Source: CAYUCY01 sp964443525 (GTDB taxonomy: Bacteria > Pseudomonadota > Alphaproteobacteria > Caedimonadales > Caedimonadaceae). From it: 21,256 bases of DNA. A program made the translations under genes and the position numbers. The notes beneath the pieces were generated by a model that made no database searches, was not told the DNA's origin, and saw only the letters and a program-made list of their open reading frames with translations. Location: contig CAYUCY010000024.1 in assembly GCA_964443525.1 (NCBI GenBank), positions 1-21,256 on the forward strand. The letters are read 5' to 3'. Below are positions 6,318 through 13,058 of the stretch, piece by piece; positions within the stretch are counted from its first letter, which is position 1; each line of letters opens with the position of its first letter.

Positions 6318-7508
6318 TTACTTGTAGTTTGCGGGGTGGATCATAGCATTTTCTATTTGAAAATGCTGCACTCTTTCTCCCAAATGATCAAACAATTCTG
6401 TATCCGTGCCCGTCATCCAGGCTTGCATTTTCAGGGTTAAAATTTCTTCAAAGAGAGAAGCCCTGCGCCCCTCGTCAAGGTGGGCGACGACTTCATCGAG
6501 CAAAAGAAGAGGTGTCCCCACCCCGTCCCGTCCGTGAAGGCGGGCTGCTGCCATAATCAAGGATAGAAGAAGAGCCTTTTGCTCACCTGTTGAACAATAC
6601 TCGGCTCCACGCTCTTTGTCGTTAAAATAAATCCGGAGATCGGATTTGTGGGGACCGATTGAAGCACCACCCACCTCCCCGTCCCGTCGTCTGGTTTCTT
6701 CAAGGGCCTTCATAAAGCGTTCCTCAGCTTCTAACGCAGGTCCTTCCGAAAGCCATCCTTCTAAATCCCCCGCCACCTCGAGGTAAGGGGAAGGGAACCT
6801 CGACAATCCTCTGGACCGCAACCCGTTCAACCGCCCTACAAAATCCAGGCGAGCAGCAGAAATGGCACTTCCCTCCTCTGCCATTCGGTGTTCAAGGGCG
6901 GCGACCCACGTGCGATCAGTACCCCCCATTTTCAAAAGACGCGTTCTCTCTCGCATGGCCTGCTCATATCGATTGACACGGCTCGCGTGATCCTTGAAGA
7001 GCCCGTAGACAAGGCGATCCAAAAAGCGTCGGCGCGTCGGCGCTCCCTCGTGAAAGAGCCTGTCCATGACGGGCGTAAGCCACACCACGCTTAAGTGTTC
7101 ACTCAAGCGCGTCTGCGGCCTGATCACCTCGCCGTTGACCGAAACGACCCGCCGCTCGAGACCGTCTGACACGTCAAGGGCTGTGCCGATCTCAAGAGGC
7201 AGCTCTTCCGCCGATAATAAGGCGTGAACCCCCCAAGGTTGGGAAGCCTCTTGAGGTCTGGAGAAATTTTGGTGTGTTACATCCGAAAGCTTAACCCCCC
7301 GCAATCCTCGACCGGGTGAGAGAAAAGAAAGGGACTCAAGGACGTTTGTCTTGCCGGCCCCGTTGGGGCCCGTGAGAACCACGGGACGCGCATCACAGAC
7401 GAGGCGTTGATACGCATAAGACCGAAAACGTGTCAACGTTAACGCCTTCACGAAAAAAGAAGCGGTTTGAGGCTCGGAGATCGCAAGGCTGTGTGCAAGG
7501 GTCCCCAT
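6318..7508 (-). CDS. recF: DNA replication and repair protein RecF
   Basis: SMC/ABC-like ATPase that, with RecO and RecR, loads RecA at single-strand gaps. The Walker A motif is GPNGAGKTN after the RecF start pattern ALTLTRFRSYAYQRL. The middle contains PxxRRRFLDRLVYGLFKDHA, and the ABC signature region near the C-terminus is YCSTGEQKALLLSLIMAAA. Walker B is LLLLDEVVAHLDEGRR, with the following D-loop. At 396 residues it is at the longer end of the family. The first ~18 residues before the conserved core are extra, and a poorly spaced ribosome binding site leaves the start slightly uncertain. It lies 15 nt after dnaN and 12 nt before gyrB, the standard dnaN-recF-gyrB arrangement. Confidence 0.96.
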   Translation of the reverse strand: MGTLAHSLAISEPQTASFFVKALTLTRFRSYAYQRLVCDARPVVLTGPNGAGKTNVLESLSFLSPGRGLRGVKLSDVTHQNFSRPQEASQPWGVHALLSAEELPLEIGTALDVSDGLERRVVSVNGEVIRPQTRLSEHLSVVWLTPVMDRLFHEGAPTRRRFLDRLVYGLFKDHASRVNRYEQAMRERTRLLKMGGTDRTWVAALEHRMAEEGSAISAARLDFVGRLNGLRSRGLSRFPSPYLEVAGDLEGWLSEGPALEAEERFMKALEETRRRDGEVGGASIGPHKSDLRIYFNDKERGAEYCSTGEQKALLLSLIMAAARLHGRDGVGTPLLLLDEVVAHLDEGRRASLFEEILTLKMQAWMTGTDTELFDHLGERVQHFQIENAMIHPANYK

Positions 7509-7523
7509 TCGATCCGCTGAATC

Positions 7524-8633
7524 CTACACACGCATCGGCATGAGCAAAAAGAGTGCATCCTGATCTTGCTGATCTTTAATGACAACGGCCGTTGCAGGAT
7601 CCGCCATCGCAAATTCGGCCACGCCGCCTTTCATTTGGGAGGCAAGATCAGCCACATAAGCTGCATTAAATCCAATTTCAAGAGGCTCGCCCGCGTACTC
7701 CACGTCCATCTCTTCAACGGCGCTTCCAATCTCGGAACTTGCAACCGACAAAACAAGCTTCCCGTCTTTGAGAGAGACCTTGATGCCGCGCGTTTTCTCG
7801 GCAGCAACCGTTGAGACGCGCTCGACGGATTTAGAGAAACCCTCCATATCCAACGTCAGGCGCTTTTCATTTCCCGTCGGGATTACCCGTTCGTAGTCGG
7901 GAAATGTCCCGTCGATCAAACGGGAGGTCAGAAACACATCCGGAAAGGTAAAGCTCACTTGGGTTTCGGAAAGGGCAATCTTTACGTCTTGATCCGAATC
8001 CAGCAAAAGCCCCTGGACCTCGTTGACCGTCTTACGGGACAAAATCACACCCGGGAATTGAGGCGTCCCTTGAGGAAGCGGCACGCTCATGCGCGCGAGG
8101 CGATGCCCGTCGGTTGCAACAGCTCTGAGCTCAACTCCCTCGTAAGGGTGGAAATAAATGCCGTTCAGGTAATAGCGCGTCTCCTCTGTCGACATGGCAA
8201 AGCCCGTTCGATTCAACATCCGGTGAAGTGTTTTGGCAGGAACCGCAAATTGATAAGGCAATTCCTTGGCATGGATCGCCGGGAAATCCTCAGGCGGCAG
8301 GCAGGAAAGGGTAAAGACAGACTTGCCGGCACTGACCACCATTTGAGACCCTTTGCTGGTGAGCTCAAGGGAAATCTCAACCCCGTCCGGCAGTTTTCGA
8401 ACAATACTGTGTAAAATATGAGCTGAGACGGTTGCAGAACCGGGCGTCTCGACTCGAGCCGGAATCGATTCGACGAGAGCAATTTCAAGGTCGGTTGCGG
8501 ACAAACGCAAAGACGATCCCTCCCCCTCTAACAAGACATGGGACAAAATGGGCACGGTCGTTCGCTTCTCAACAATTGCCTGAGCATGGCCCAGCGCCTT
8601 TAAAAAGTGGCTGCGTTCAAGAATAATCTTCAT
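7524..8633 (-). CDS. dnaN: DNA polymerase III beta sliding clamp
   Basis: Ring-shaped dimeric processivity clamp of the replicative polymerase. The protein has the family's usual length (369 residues) and start (MKIILERSHFLKALGHAQAIVEKRTTVPILSHVLLE). It also has the standard mid-region ETRYYLNGIYFH...ATDGHRLA and FPDYERVIP, and the C-terminal LLMPMRV ending that forms part of the partner-binding pocket. It is the first gene of the - strand dnaN-recF-gyrB cluster. dnaA, often upstream, is not here; the upstream side is instead an accessory DUF4917/toxin-antitoxin islet. I found no convincing promoter in the 131 bases before the start, and the ribosome binding site is weak. Confidence 0.98.
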   Translation of the reverse strand: MKIILERSHFLKALGHAQAIVEKRTTVPILSHVLLEGEGSSLRLSATDLEIALVESIPARVETPGSATVSAHILHSIVRKLPDGVEISLELTSKGSQMVVSAGKSVFTLSCLPPEDFPAIHAKELPYQFAVPAKTLHRMLNRTGFAMSTEETRYYLNGIYFHPYEGVELRAVATDGHRLARMSVPLPQGTPQFPGVILSRKTVNEVQGLLLDSDQDVKIALSETQVSFTFPDVFLTSRLIDGTFPDYERVIPTGNEKRLTLDMEGFSKSVERVSTVAAEKTRGIKVSLKDGKLVLSVASSEIGSAVEEMDVEYAGEPLEIGFNAAYVADLASQMKGGVAEFAMADPATAVVIKDQQDQDALFLLMPMRV

Positions 8634-8745
8634 TTAAAAAACCCTACGTTCAAAAACTTCCCTCCCCTTGTATCACAAAATCCTCCCGTTGAAAATTTCT
8701 GTTCGTGAGAAGAGGTGAGATTTTTTTGTGTGGGAGAGGAGATAC

Positions 8746-8757
8746 CTCCTTGCCGAA
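8746..8757 (+). repeat. 12-bp direct repeat near left edge of accessory islet
   Basis: CTCCTTGCCGAA here is identical to 10685-10696 in the rpsF leader, and both copies are preceded by TAC or TACT. The two copies bracket the DUF4917 gene and the toxin-antitoxin pair. In this copy the hairpin seen in the rpsF leader cannot form, because the 3' arm is missing. Confidence 0.5.
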
Positions 8758-8764
8758 AGATAAT

Positions 8765-9862
8765 TTAAAAAGGAAGTTGATTTCCAGACGATTCAAAATT
8801 CGTTGGGAGATTTACCTCTTGCCAAATGACGTTTTCTGAAACCTGTACCCAAATTATTTTATTTTCAACCTTGCTAAATTTTTTTTGAATGCTTTCTTTG
8901 TCAGACTCATTGAGGTAACAAATATGAACCGTCTTAAGGTTACCCTCTTTAAGATTCTTAGCAATAGCTTGGACGATATGATCATCCTTGTTAAAAGAAC
9001 ACCCAAAGATGAGTAGACTCCCTTCGATTTTCTTCAACTGAGAATAACAGTAGTTGAGATACGGATTATCTTCTTTCTCTAAAAGAGCTTTTTTGACGTG
9101 TGGCCTATCCTCCAAGATTACATGGGGCAACCCTTCACCAGAAAAAATTGAATCAATTGTTCCCGGACTCTTCGAACCAAAACTGAGCTTGCGAATCATT
9201 GGATCTGCTACACTCCGCTGAGCTTGAATAAACCAAGAACCATGAAGATAGAGAAGCTTTGTTTGGTTGCTATTTTCTAGCTTACACGTAACATATTTTT
9301 GCTTCAAAAAATCATTATTGGGAGATACTCCTTGATAATGTTGAGATAGACAATCATCTAATCCCGGATCATTGCTAGCTATAAATCCATCAAATATAAA
9401 CTTTTTCCCAGTTTTTTCAGAATTTTTTAAAAATTCAAAATAGAAAATAGGATCATAATTGAGTGTAAATATATTGCAGATTGAGGAAATAGGAGCAGAA
9501 AAAAGCAGGCGATTGCACTTAATGTACTTATAGATTTGATATAATTCAGGCAATGAGCAGGTGTTTTGGTCAAGTCCTAAGGATTTCGCCAAGTTTGAGA
9601 TATAGTATCTCAGAATTTTCTCTAACAAAGCTCTCCTAATTTTTCCCAAGTCTGTCTCAGGACAGTCCGTTTTTCTTTTTTCAAATTTTAAAGCCTCTTG
9701 AAAAGCATCGCTCGTATCCCATTTAAAGGCAAGTTTAAGAACTGGGTGCGATAAACAAAAACCATTTCCAATCAAAATGTTCTTAATTTGGCATTCGTTG
9801 ATATAATCCAAAAATCTTTCAGGATCAATAATGGGTGTATTATTTAAATAATTAGAATTCAT
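8765..9862 (-). CDS. DUF4917 family, SIR2-like domain protein
   Basis: A 365-residue cytoplasmic protein of the DUF4917/SIR2-like type. Motifs in order are NILIGNGFCLSH (residues ~28-39, a glycine-rich nucleotide-binding start) and NIFTLNYDPIFYF (~130-142, equivalent to the 'TxNYD' strand of SIR2-like enzymes). LLYLHGSW (~203-210), LPHVILED and LLIFGCSFNKDDHIVQAI (~284-301) follow. SIR2-like domains in bacteria are often NADases in anti-phage defence, but for DUF4917 itself the activity is not established. ATG 9862 has GGAGG five bases upstream; the longer TTG start (9874) would lie inside that site. The gene is markedly AT-rich compared with dnaN and rpsF beside it, a sign of acquisition. 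It has its own promoter and is divergent from the toxin-antitoxin pair. Family assignment is fairly sure; a defence role is inference. Confidence 0.78.
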   Translation of the reverse strand: MNSNYLNNTPIIDPERFLDYINECQIKNILIGNGFCLSHPVLKLAFKWDTSDAFQEALKFEKRKTDCPETDLGKIRRALLEKILRYYISNLAKSLGLDQNTCSLPELYQIYKYIKCNRLLFSAPISSICNIFTLNYDPIFYFEFLKNSEKTGKKFIFDGFIASNDPGLDDCLSQHYQGVSPNNDFLKQKYVTCKLENSNQTKLLYLHGSWFIQAQRSVADPMIRKLSFGSKSPGTIDSIFSGEGLPHVILEDRPHVKKALLEKEDNPYLNYCYSQLKKIEGSLLIFGCSFNKDDHIVQAIAKNLKEGNLKTVHICYLNESDKESIQKKFSKVENKIIWVQVSENVIWQEVNLPTNFESSGNQLPF

Positions 9863-9881
9863 AAATGCCTCCAATAATTAA

Positions 9882-9911
9882 ATTATAATTTATACAAAAT
9901 AATTCTATCAA
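9882..9911 (-). promoter_or_regulatory. Sigma-70-type promoter for the DUF4917 gene
   Basis: Read on the minus strand, TTGATA (9906-9911) and a perfect TATAAT (9882-9887) are separated by 18 bases. The -10 lies 19 bases before the ATG at 9862, with GGAGG between, so the leader would be very short. The whole region is AT-rich, which raises the chance of a coincidental match. Confidence 0.6.
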
Positions 9912-9991
9912 TAATTAATATTTTTAACATTTAATTCAATAATTTAACTATCATCTTAGTACCTACGCTCAGGACAGGGGGAATCACTTAT

Positions 9992-10016
9992 TTCCCACTT
10001 GAGAAAATTCCCACTT
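9992..10016 (+). promoter_or_regulatory. Tandem TTCCCACTT repeats, probable autoregulatory operator
   Basis: TTCCCACTT occurs at 9992-10000 and again at 10008-10016, 16 bases apart and in direct orientation. The first copy overlaps the -35 box and the second lies in the -10/-35 spacer of the toxin-antitoxin promoter. This is a suitable place for repression by the DNA-binding antitoxin or antitoxin-toxin complex, the usual regulation of type II modules. Confidence 0.5.
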
Positions 10017-10027
10017 TGTGGTATCCT
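9999..10027 (+). promoter_or_regulatory. Sigma-70-type promoter of the toxin-antitoxin operon
   Basis: TTGAGA (9999-10004) and TATCCT (10022-10027) are separated by exactly 17 bases. The antitoxin ATG follows at 10057, with AGGAAG at 10043-10048. Spacing and position are near ideal. Confidence 0.7.
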
Positions 10028-10056
10028 GAAACCATAGAAAATAGGAAGATGCCATC

Positions 10057-10320
10057 ATGGAACTCGACAAAATTTTACGCCCCGATTCGAAAGGACGCAT
10101 CACATTAGGACGCCTTAGGAAAGGAGTGAGCGGCTATCGCGTGCACTTTGATGAATCAACCAAGGAAATTACCCTGACGCCCTTGGCAGAAATTCCTCTC
10201 TCCGAACAATGGCTTTTTAAAAACAAGGAAGCCCTCGATCGGGTTAAGCGCGGCCTTTTGGAATCCTCTCAAAAGAAAACTTCCTCCAAGGGAAGCTTTT
10301 CGTCCTATCTTGAAGACTGA
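10057..10320 (+). CDS. Type II antitoxin, AbrB-like DNA-binding protein
   Basis: An 87-residue protein whose N-terminal half looks like a SpoVT/AbrB swapped-hairpin DNA-binding domain: ILRPDSKGRITLGRL, then YRVHFDESTKEITLTPLAEIP. The C-terminal half (EQWLFKNKEALDRVKRGLLESSQ, GSFSSYLED) is a helix plus flexible tail of the kind that wraps a RelE-type toxin. It starts 30 nt after the promoter -10 with a good ribosome binding site. Gene order antitoxin-then-toxin with an 8-nt gap fits a type II module. It probably represses its own promoter through the repeats at 9992-10016. The exact antitoxin subfamily is not certain. Confidence 0.8.
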   Translation: MELDKILRPDSKGRITLGRLRKGVSGYRVHFDESTKEITLTPLAEIPLSEQWLFKNKEALDRVKRGLLESSQKKTSSKGSFSSYLED

Positions 10321-10328
10321 GCACCCTC

Positions 10329-10625
10329 ATGTCGTTCAGACTGCTTTTTACGGAAGAGGCTTCCTCTAATCTTGATGAATTGGAGGCCTCACCCAGCAAG
10401 GCTAAACGCCTGAAAGCTGTCAAAAAAACACTCGCCTACCTTGAAACGAACCCGAGGCACCCCAGTTTGCACACCCACGAATATGACTCTCTCACCCGTC
10501 AATTCGGCCTTAAGGTATTTGAAGCCTATGCTGAAAATAAGACGCCTCAAGCCTATAGAATTTTTTGGCACTATGGTCCTTCAACAGGCGAGATTACCAT
10601 CATCGCTATCACACCCCATCCTTAA
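10329..10625 (+). CDS. RelE/ParE-superfamily toxin
   Basis: A 98-residue, basic, single-domain protein. The start FRLLFTEEASSNLDELEAS resembles the first strand and helix of RelE/ParE toxins. The end FEAYAENKTPQAYRIFWHYGPSTGEITIIAITPHP gives the characteristic final strands with the 'AYRIFW...IxIIAITPHP' pattern. Family members either cleave mRNA at the ribosome (RelE) or poison gyrase (ParE); the sequence alone does not decide which. It lies 8 nt after the antitoxin and lacks a clear ribosome binding site, so translation is probably coupled and low, as usual for the toxin partner. No frameshift is visible, so the module appears intact. Confidence 0.82.
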   Translation: MSFRLLFTEEASSNLDELEASPSKAKRLKAVKKTLAYLETNPRHPSLHTHEYDSLTRQFGLKVFEAYAENKTPQAYRIFWHYGPSTGEITIIAITPHP

Positions 10626-10645
10626 AGCATATTTCCCGCTTTTTG

Positions 10646-10674
10646 TTGCAATCGATGAGCAAGACGTGTAGAAA
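10646..10674 (+). promoter_or_regulatory. Candidate promoter of the rpsF operon
   Basis: TTGCAA (10646-10651) and TAGAAA (10669-10674) are separated by 17 bases, each matching four of six consensus positions. The leader hairpin and rpsF lie just downstream. Confidence 0.4.
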
Positions 10675-10683
10675 GGGGTGTAC

Positions 10684-10714
10684 TCTCCTTGCCGAAGTGT
10701 CGGCTATGTTGAGA
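10684..10714 (+). promoter_or_regulatory. Leader hairpin upstream of rpsF, possible S6:S18 autoregulatory RNA
   Basis: A perfect stem GCCGA/TCGGC with loop AGTG (10691-10704) is extended by an outer TCTC/GAGA stem (10684-10687 with 10711-10714) across an asymmetric internal loop. It lies 32 bases before the rpsF start. In other bacteria an S6:S18 complex represses its own operon by binding a leader helix with an exposed CCG. This helix contains CCG and the right operon follows, but I have not compared it with the known consensus. Confidence 0.4.
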
Positions 10715-10746
10715 AAATCAACCCCTATCCATAAGGAGTATAACTT

Positions 10747-11175
10747 ATGAACCTTTATGAAAACGTCTTTGTGGCGCGTCAGGACCTGGCCCCCAATCAG
10801 GTAGAAGCCCTGGCCGAGCGCTTTTCAAACATCATCCGCGACAACGGCGGTCAAGTCGGCAAAGCCGAATACTGCGGTGTTCGCAATTTGACCTACCTCA
10901 TCAAGAAAAACCGTCGCGGTCACTACGTCGTCATGAACATCACGGCTCCTGCCGCCGCCGTTAAAGAAATGGAGCGCGTGATGGGTCTCAATGAGGATCT
11001 CTTGCGCTTTATGACCCTTCGCGTGGACGAACTTGAAAAGGGCCCCTCCGCTCTCTTCAAATCCACTCGTTATCAACGGGAGGAATCCACGTCCCGAGAC
11101 AGCGATGAAGTGAGCGATGATTTTGACGGCGCCGACGAGACGGATGCCGCCGAAGAAACCGAGTCCGAAGTATAA
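10747..11175 (+). CDS. rpsF: 30S ribosomal protein S6
   Basis: Small-subunit protein that pairs with S18 on the platform of the 30S subunit. The S6 ferredoxin-like core is clear in MNLYENVFVARQDLAPNQVEAL, GGQVGKAEYCGVRNLTYLIKKNRRGHYVVMNI, and EMERVMGLNEDLLRFMTLRVDELEKGPSALF. After residue ~105 comes a strongly acidic, Ser/Asp/Glu-rich tail (total 142 residues), a tail type common in alphaproteobacterial S6. The ATG has AAGGAG (10733-10738) with an 8-nt spacer. It is the first gene of rpsF-rpsR-DUF2232-rplI and is preceded by a leader hairpin. Confidence 0.98.
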   Translation: MNLYENVFVARQDLAPNQVEALAERFSNIIRDNGGQVGKAEYCGVRNLTYLIKKNRRGHYVVMNITAPAAAVKEMERVMGLNEDLLRFMTLRVDELEKGPSALFKSTRYQREESTSRDSDEVSDDFDGADETDAAEETESEV

Positions 11176-11195
11176 GTATAAAAGAGGAAATGATC

Positions 11196-11453
11196 ATGTC
11201 AGAATCTACGGAAAACACAAAAGGTCGCGGAAAGAAGACTTTTTTCAAGCGTCGGAAAGGCTGTCTTTTCTGCTCTCCGAATGCACCAAAAATTGATTAT
11301 AAAGATGTTCGGCTTTTGCAAAAGTTCGTCTCCGAGCGTGGTCGCTTGATCCCGAGACGCATTACGGGCGTCTCCTCCGACCATCAACGGGAAATCGCGC
11401 AGGCTGTTAAGCGTGCCCGCTTTCTGGCTTTGCTGCCCTACGCAGCCTCTTAA
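11196..11453 (+). CDS. rpsR: 30S ribosomal protein S18
   Basis: Binds S6 and 16S rRNA on the 30S platform. Diagnostic sequences are FFKRRKGCLFCSPNAPKIDYKDVRLLQKFVSERGRLIPRRITG and the C-terminal HQREIAQAVKRARFLALLPY. The two Cys in GCLFC are a retained pair as in some S18 proteins. An ATG at 11190 is too close to the ribosome binding site. ATG 11196, seven bases after AGAGG, gives 85 residues and is preferred. The start lies 20 nt after rpsF in the same operon. Confidence 0.98.
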   Translation: MSESTENTKGRGKKTFFKRRKGCLFCSPNAPKIDYKDVRLLQKFVSERGRLIPRRITGVSSDHQREIAQAVKRARFLALLPYAAS

Positions 11454-11475
11454 ATCGGGACCGGGAGAGAAGACC

Positions 11476-12399
11476 ATGTCTTTTTCCCAAGTCCCCGTTA
11501 AACCGATTCTTGCAGGAGGGCTCAGCGCCCTCCTCCTGATTTCGGCCCCTTTTCTCCTTCCTTTCAGTATCTTATATAGCAACCTCGTTCAATTGCCCCT
11601 TCTTTACGTGGGACTCGGCATCGGCTTCCGGGACGGGGTTATCGCAACCCTTACGGCCTCCGTCATTCTTTTAATCGGCGGAACGGGCCTTCACAGCCTT
11701 GTCTCTTTTCTTTTTCTGAACGGGCTGCCGGCCCTTCTTATCCTGTTTTTTGCGCTCAAGTATGTAAAGCAGAACAAAACGGTATACTGGTACCCGCCCG
11801 GTCGTATTTTGTCGAACCTGCTGCTTTATGCCATCGGCGTATCCGGGATCACCGCCTATTTGATCTACGGCCTCGAGTTATTCGACAGGGTCAGTGAGGC
11901 TTTCGGTTTGCTCATCGGTCCCGCCGACTCCCCCGAACAAGAGCTTGCCATCAAGGCCTTTGCCGTCTTTTTCAAAACGTATGCGCCTGCGCTGATCGGT
12001 GTCAGCTTCTTTTTGGTGACCACCTTAAACGCAATCCTGGCCCAGGCGATTCTGGCCAAAATGGGACAAAATCTCCGCCCTTCGCCCAAGATGCAGGAGA
12101 TTCTTTTTCCTTGGTGGCTTTGGTATACGTCCGTCGCCAGCGCTCTCTTCGGCTTTGCCTTCAGCGAGCACTGGGCAGGTCTGCTTTGTCTCAATCTTTT
12201 TTATCTTACTCTGGTCGGCTTTTTCTTTGAAGGACTCAGCGTTCTCCACGCCTTTGCAAGGCGCGCGGGAGAGAACAAACTCTTTTTATGGATCATGTAT
12301 TTTGTTCTGGCACTCCTGATCGGACTTGTGGTAATTGTGATCGCAATTGGGATTTTTGAACCTTGGCTCCGCTTGCGTGAGCGTCTAAAAAATCAGTAA
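11476..12399 (+). CDS. DUF2232 family inner-membrane protein
   Basis: A 307-residue polytopic membrane protein with about eight hydrophobic segments. They include the first at ILAGGLSALLLISAPFLLPF, a pair within VGLGIGFRDGVIATLTASVILLIGG, and the last at LFLWIMYFVLALLIGLVVIVIAIGIF. DUF2232 proteins lie between rpsR and rplI in many alphaproteobacteria. Their role is unknown; distant similarity to the YybS/ECF-transporter S-component class has been suggested for the family. The ATG at 11476 follows GGGAGA; an earlier in-frame start inside rpsR (11413) has no such site. The stop TAA is part of the rplI Shine-Dalgarno, so translation is coupled. Confidence 0.88.
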   Translation: MSFSQVPVKPILAGGLSALLLISAPFLLPFSILYSNLVQLPLLYVGLGIGFRDGVIATLTASVILLIGGTGLHSLVSFLFLNGLPALLILFFALKYVKQNKTVYWYPPGRILSNLLLYAIGVSGITAYLIYGLELFDRVSEAFGLLIGPADSPEQELAIKAFAVFFKTYAPALIGVSFFLVTTLNAILAQAILAKMGQNLRPSPKMQEILFPWWLWYTSVASALFGFAFSEHWAGLLCLNLFYLTLVGFFFEGLSVLHAFARRAGENKLFLWIMYFVLALLIGLVVIVIAIGIFEPWLRLRERLKNQ

Positions 12400-12412
12400 G
12401 GAGACAAAACTG

Positions 12413-12982
12413 ATGCAAATTATTTTACTCCGTCGTGTTGAAAAACTCGGCCAAATGGGTGACGTTGTTGCCGTTAAGCCCGGCTTTGCCCGTAACTTTT
12501 TGTTGCCGAAAGGATATGCGGTCCGTGCTTCTAAAGAGAATCTTGCAGAATTTGAAGCTAAACGCGCGCAGCTTGAAGCCGAGAATCTGAAGCATAAACA
12601 GGACGCGGAAAAAGTCGCCGCAAAAATGAACGGCCTCAGCATCGTCATCATTCGTGCCGCCGGTGAAAGCGGACACCTCTATGGATCGATCCGCCCTCAG
12701 GACGTGGCCGAACAAGTGACAAAAGAAGGTTTTACCATCAATCGAACTCAAGTGCTCCTCGATCAACCTATCAAAGAACTCGGACTTCATAAGGTTCGAA
12801 TCGCTTTGCATCCCGAGGTGGCCGAATGGATTACAGTCAATGTAGCCCTTTCCGAAGAAGAAGCAAAACTTCAAGCGGAAGGAAAGCTCGCTCGCGGTGA
12901 AAAGGAAGAGGTCCGTCCTGAGGCACCAAAGGCCGCAAAAACACCGAAGGCTGAAGAAGAGGAAGTGCCTTCCGAAGAATAA
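12413..12982 (+). CDS. rplI: 50S ribosomal protein L9
   Basis: L9 binds 23S rRNA near the L1 stalk base. The N-terminal rRNA-binding domain is MQIILLRRVEKLGQMGDVVAVKPGFARNFLLPKGYAVRAS. It is followed by the long connecting helix (LAEFEAKRAQLEAENLKHKQDAEKVA) and the C-terminal domain (ESGHLYGSIRPQDVAEQVTKEGF, IKELGLHKVRIALHPEV). The protein has 189 residues against a usual ~150. The excess is a Lys/Glu/Pro-rich low-complexity tail after residue ~150, seen in several alphaproteobacteria. AAGGAG at 12398-12403 overlaps the DUF2232 stop. A strong terminator follows 21 nt after the stop. Confidence 0.97.
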   Translation: MQIILLRRVEKLGQMGDVVAVKPGFARNFLLPKGYAVRASKENLAEFEAKRAQLEAENLKHKQDAEKVAAKMNGLSIVIIRAAGESGHLYGSIRPQDVAEQVTKEGFTINRTQVLLDQPIKELGLHKVRIALHPEVAEWITVNVALSEEEAKLQAEGKLARGEKEEVRPEAPKAAKTPKAEEEEVPSEE

Positions 12983-13003
12983 TTTTCTTCAAAAACCGAT
13001 CCT

Positions 13004-13031
13004 AAAAAACCCCGCAAAAACGGGGTTTTTT
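13004..13031. terminator. Bidirectional intrinsic terminator between rplI and glmS
   Basis: AAAAAACCCCG (13004-13014) pairs perfectly with CGGGGTTTTTT (13021-13031) around the loop CAAAAA. The T-run follows a C/G stem on both strands, so it can stop transcription from rplI (+) and from convergent glmS (-). Confidence 0.93.
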
Positions 13032-13058
13032 ATATCCTTTAAAAGAAAAAAAGAGCCT

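Noticed and set aside
8634..8764. Possible replication origin or dnaN promoter beside dnaN
   Set aside because: No DnaA-box-like TTATNCACA sequences and no dnaA gene. A TTGT-GAT-ACAA inverted repeat is present, but no -35/-10 pair has proper spacing.
9875..9960. AT-rich stretch between DUF4917 and toxin-antitoxin genes as an origin or attachment site
   Set aside because: The composition is explained by the divergent promoter region of a foreign, AT-rich gene. No iterons, integrase or att-like core were found.
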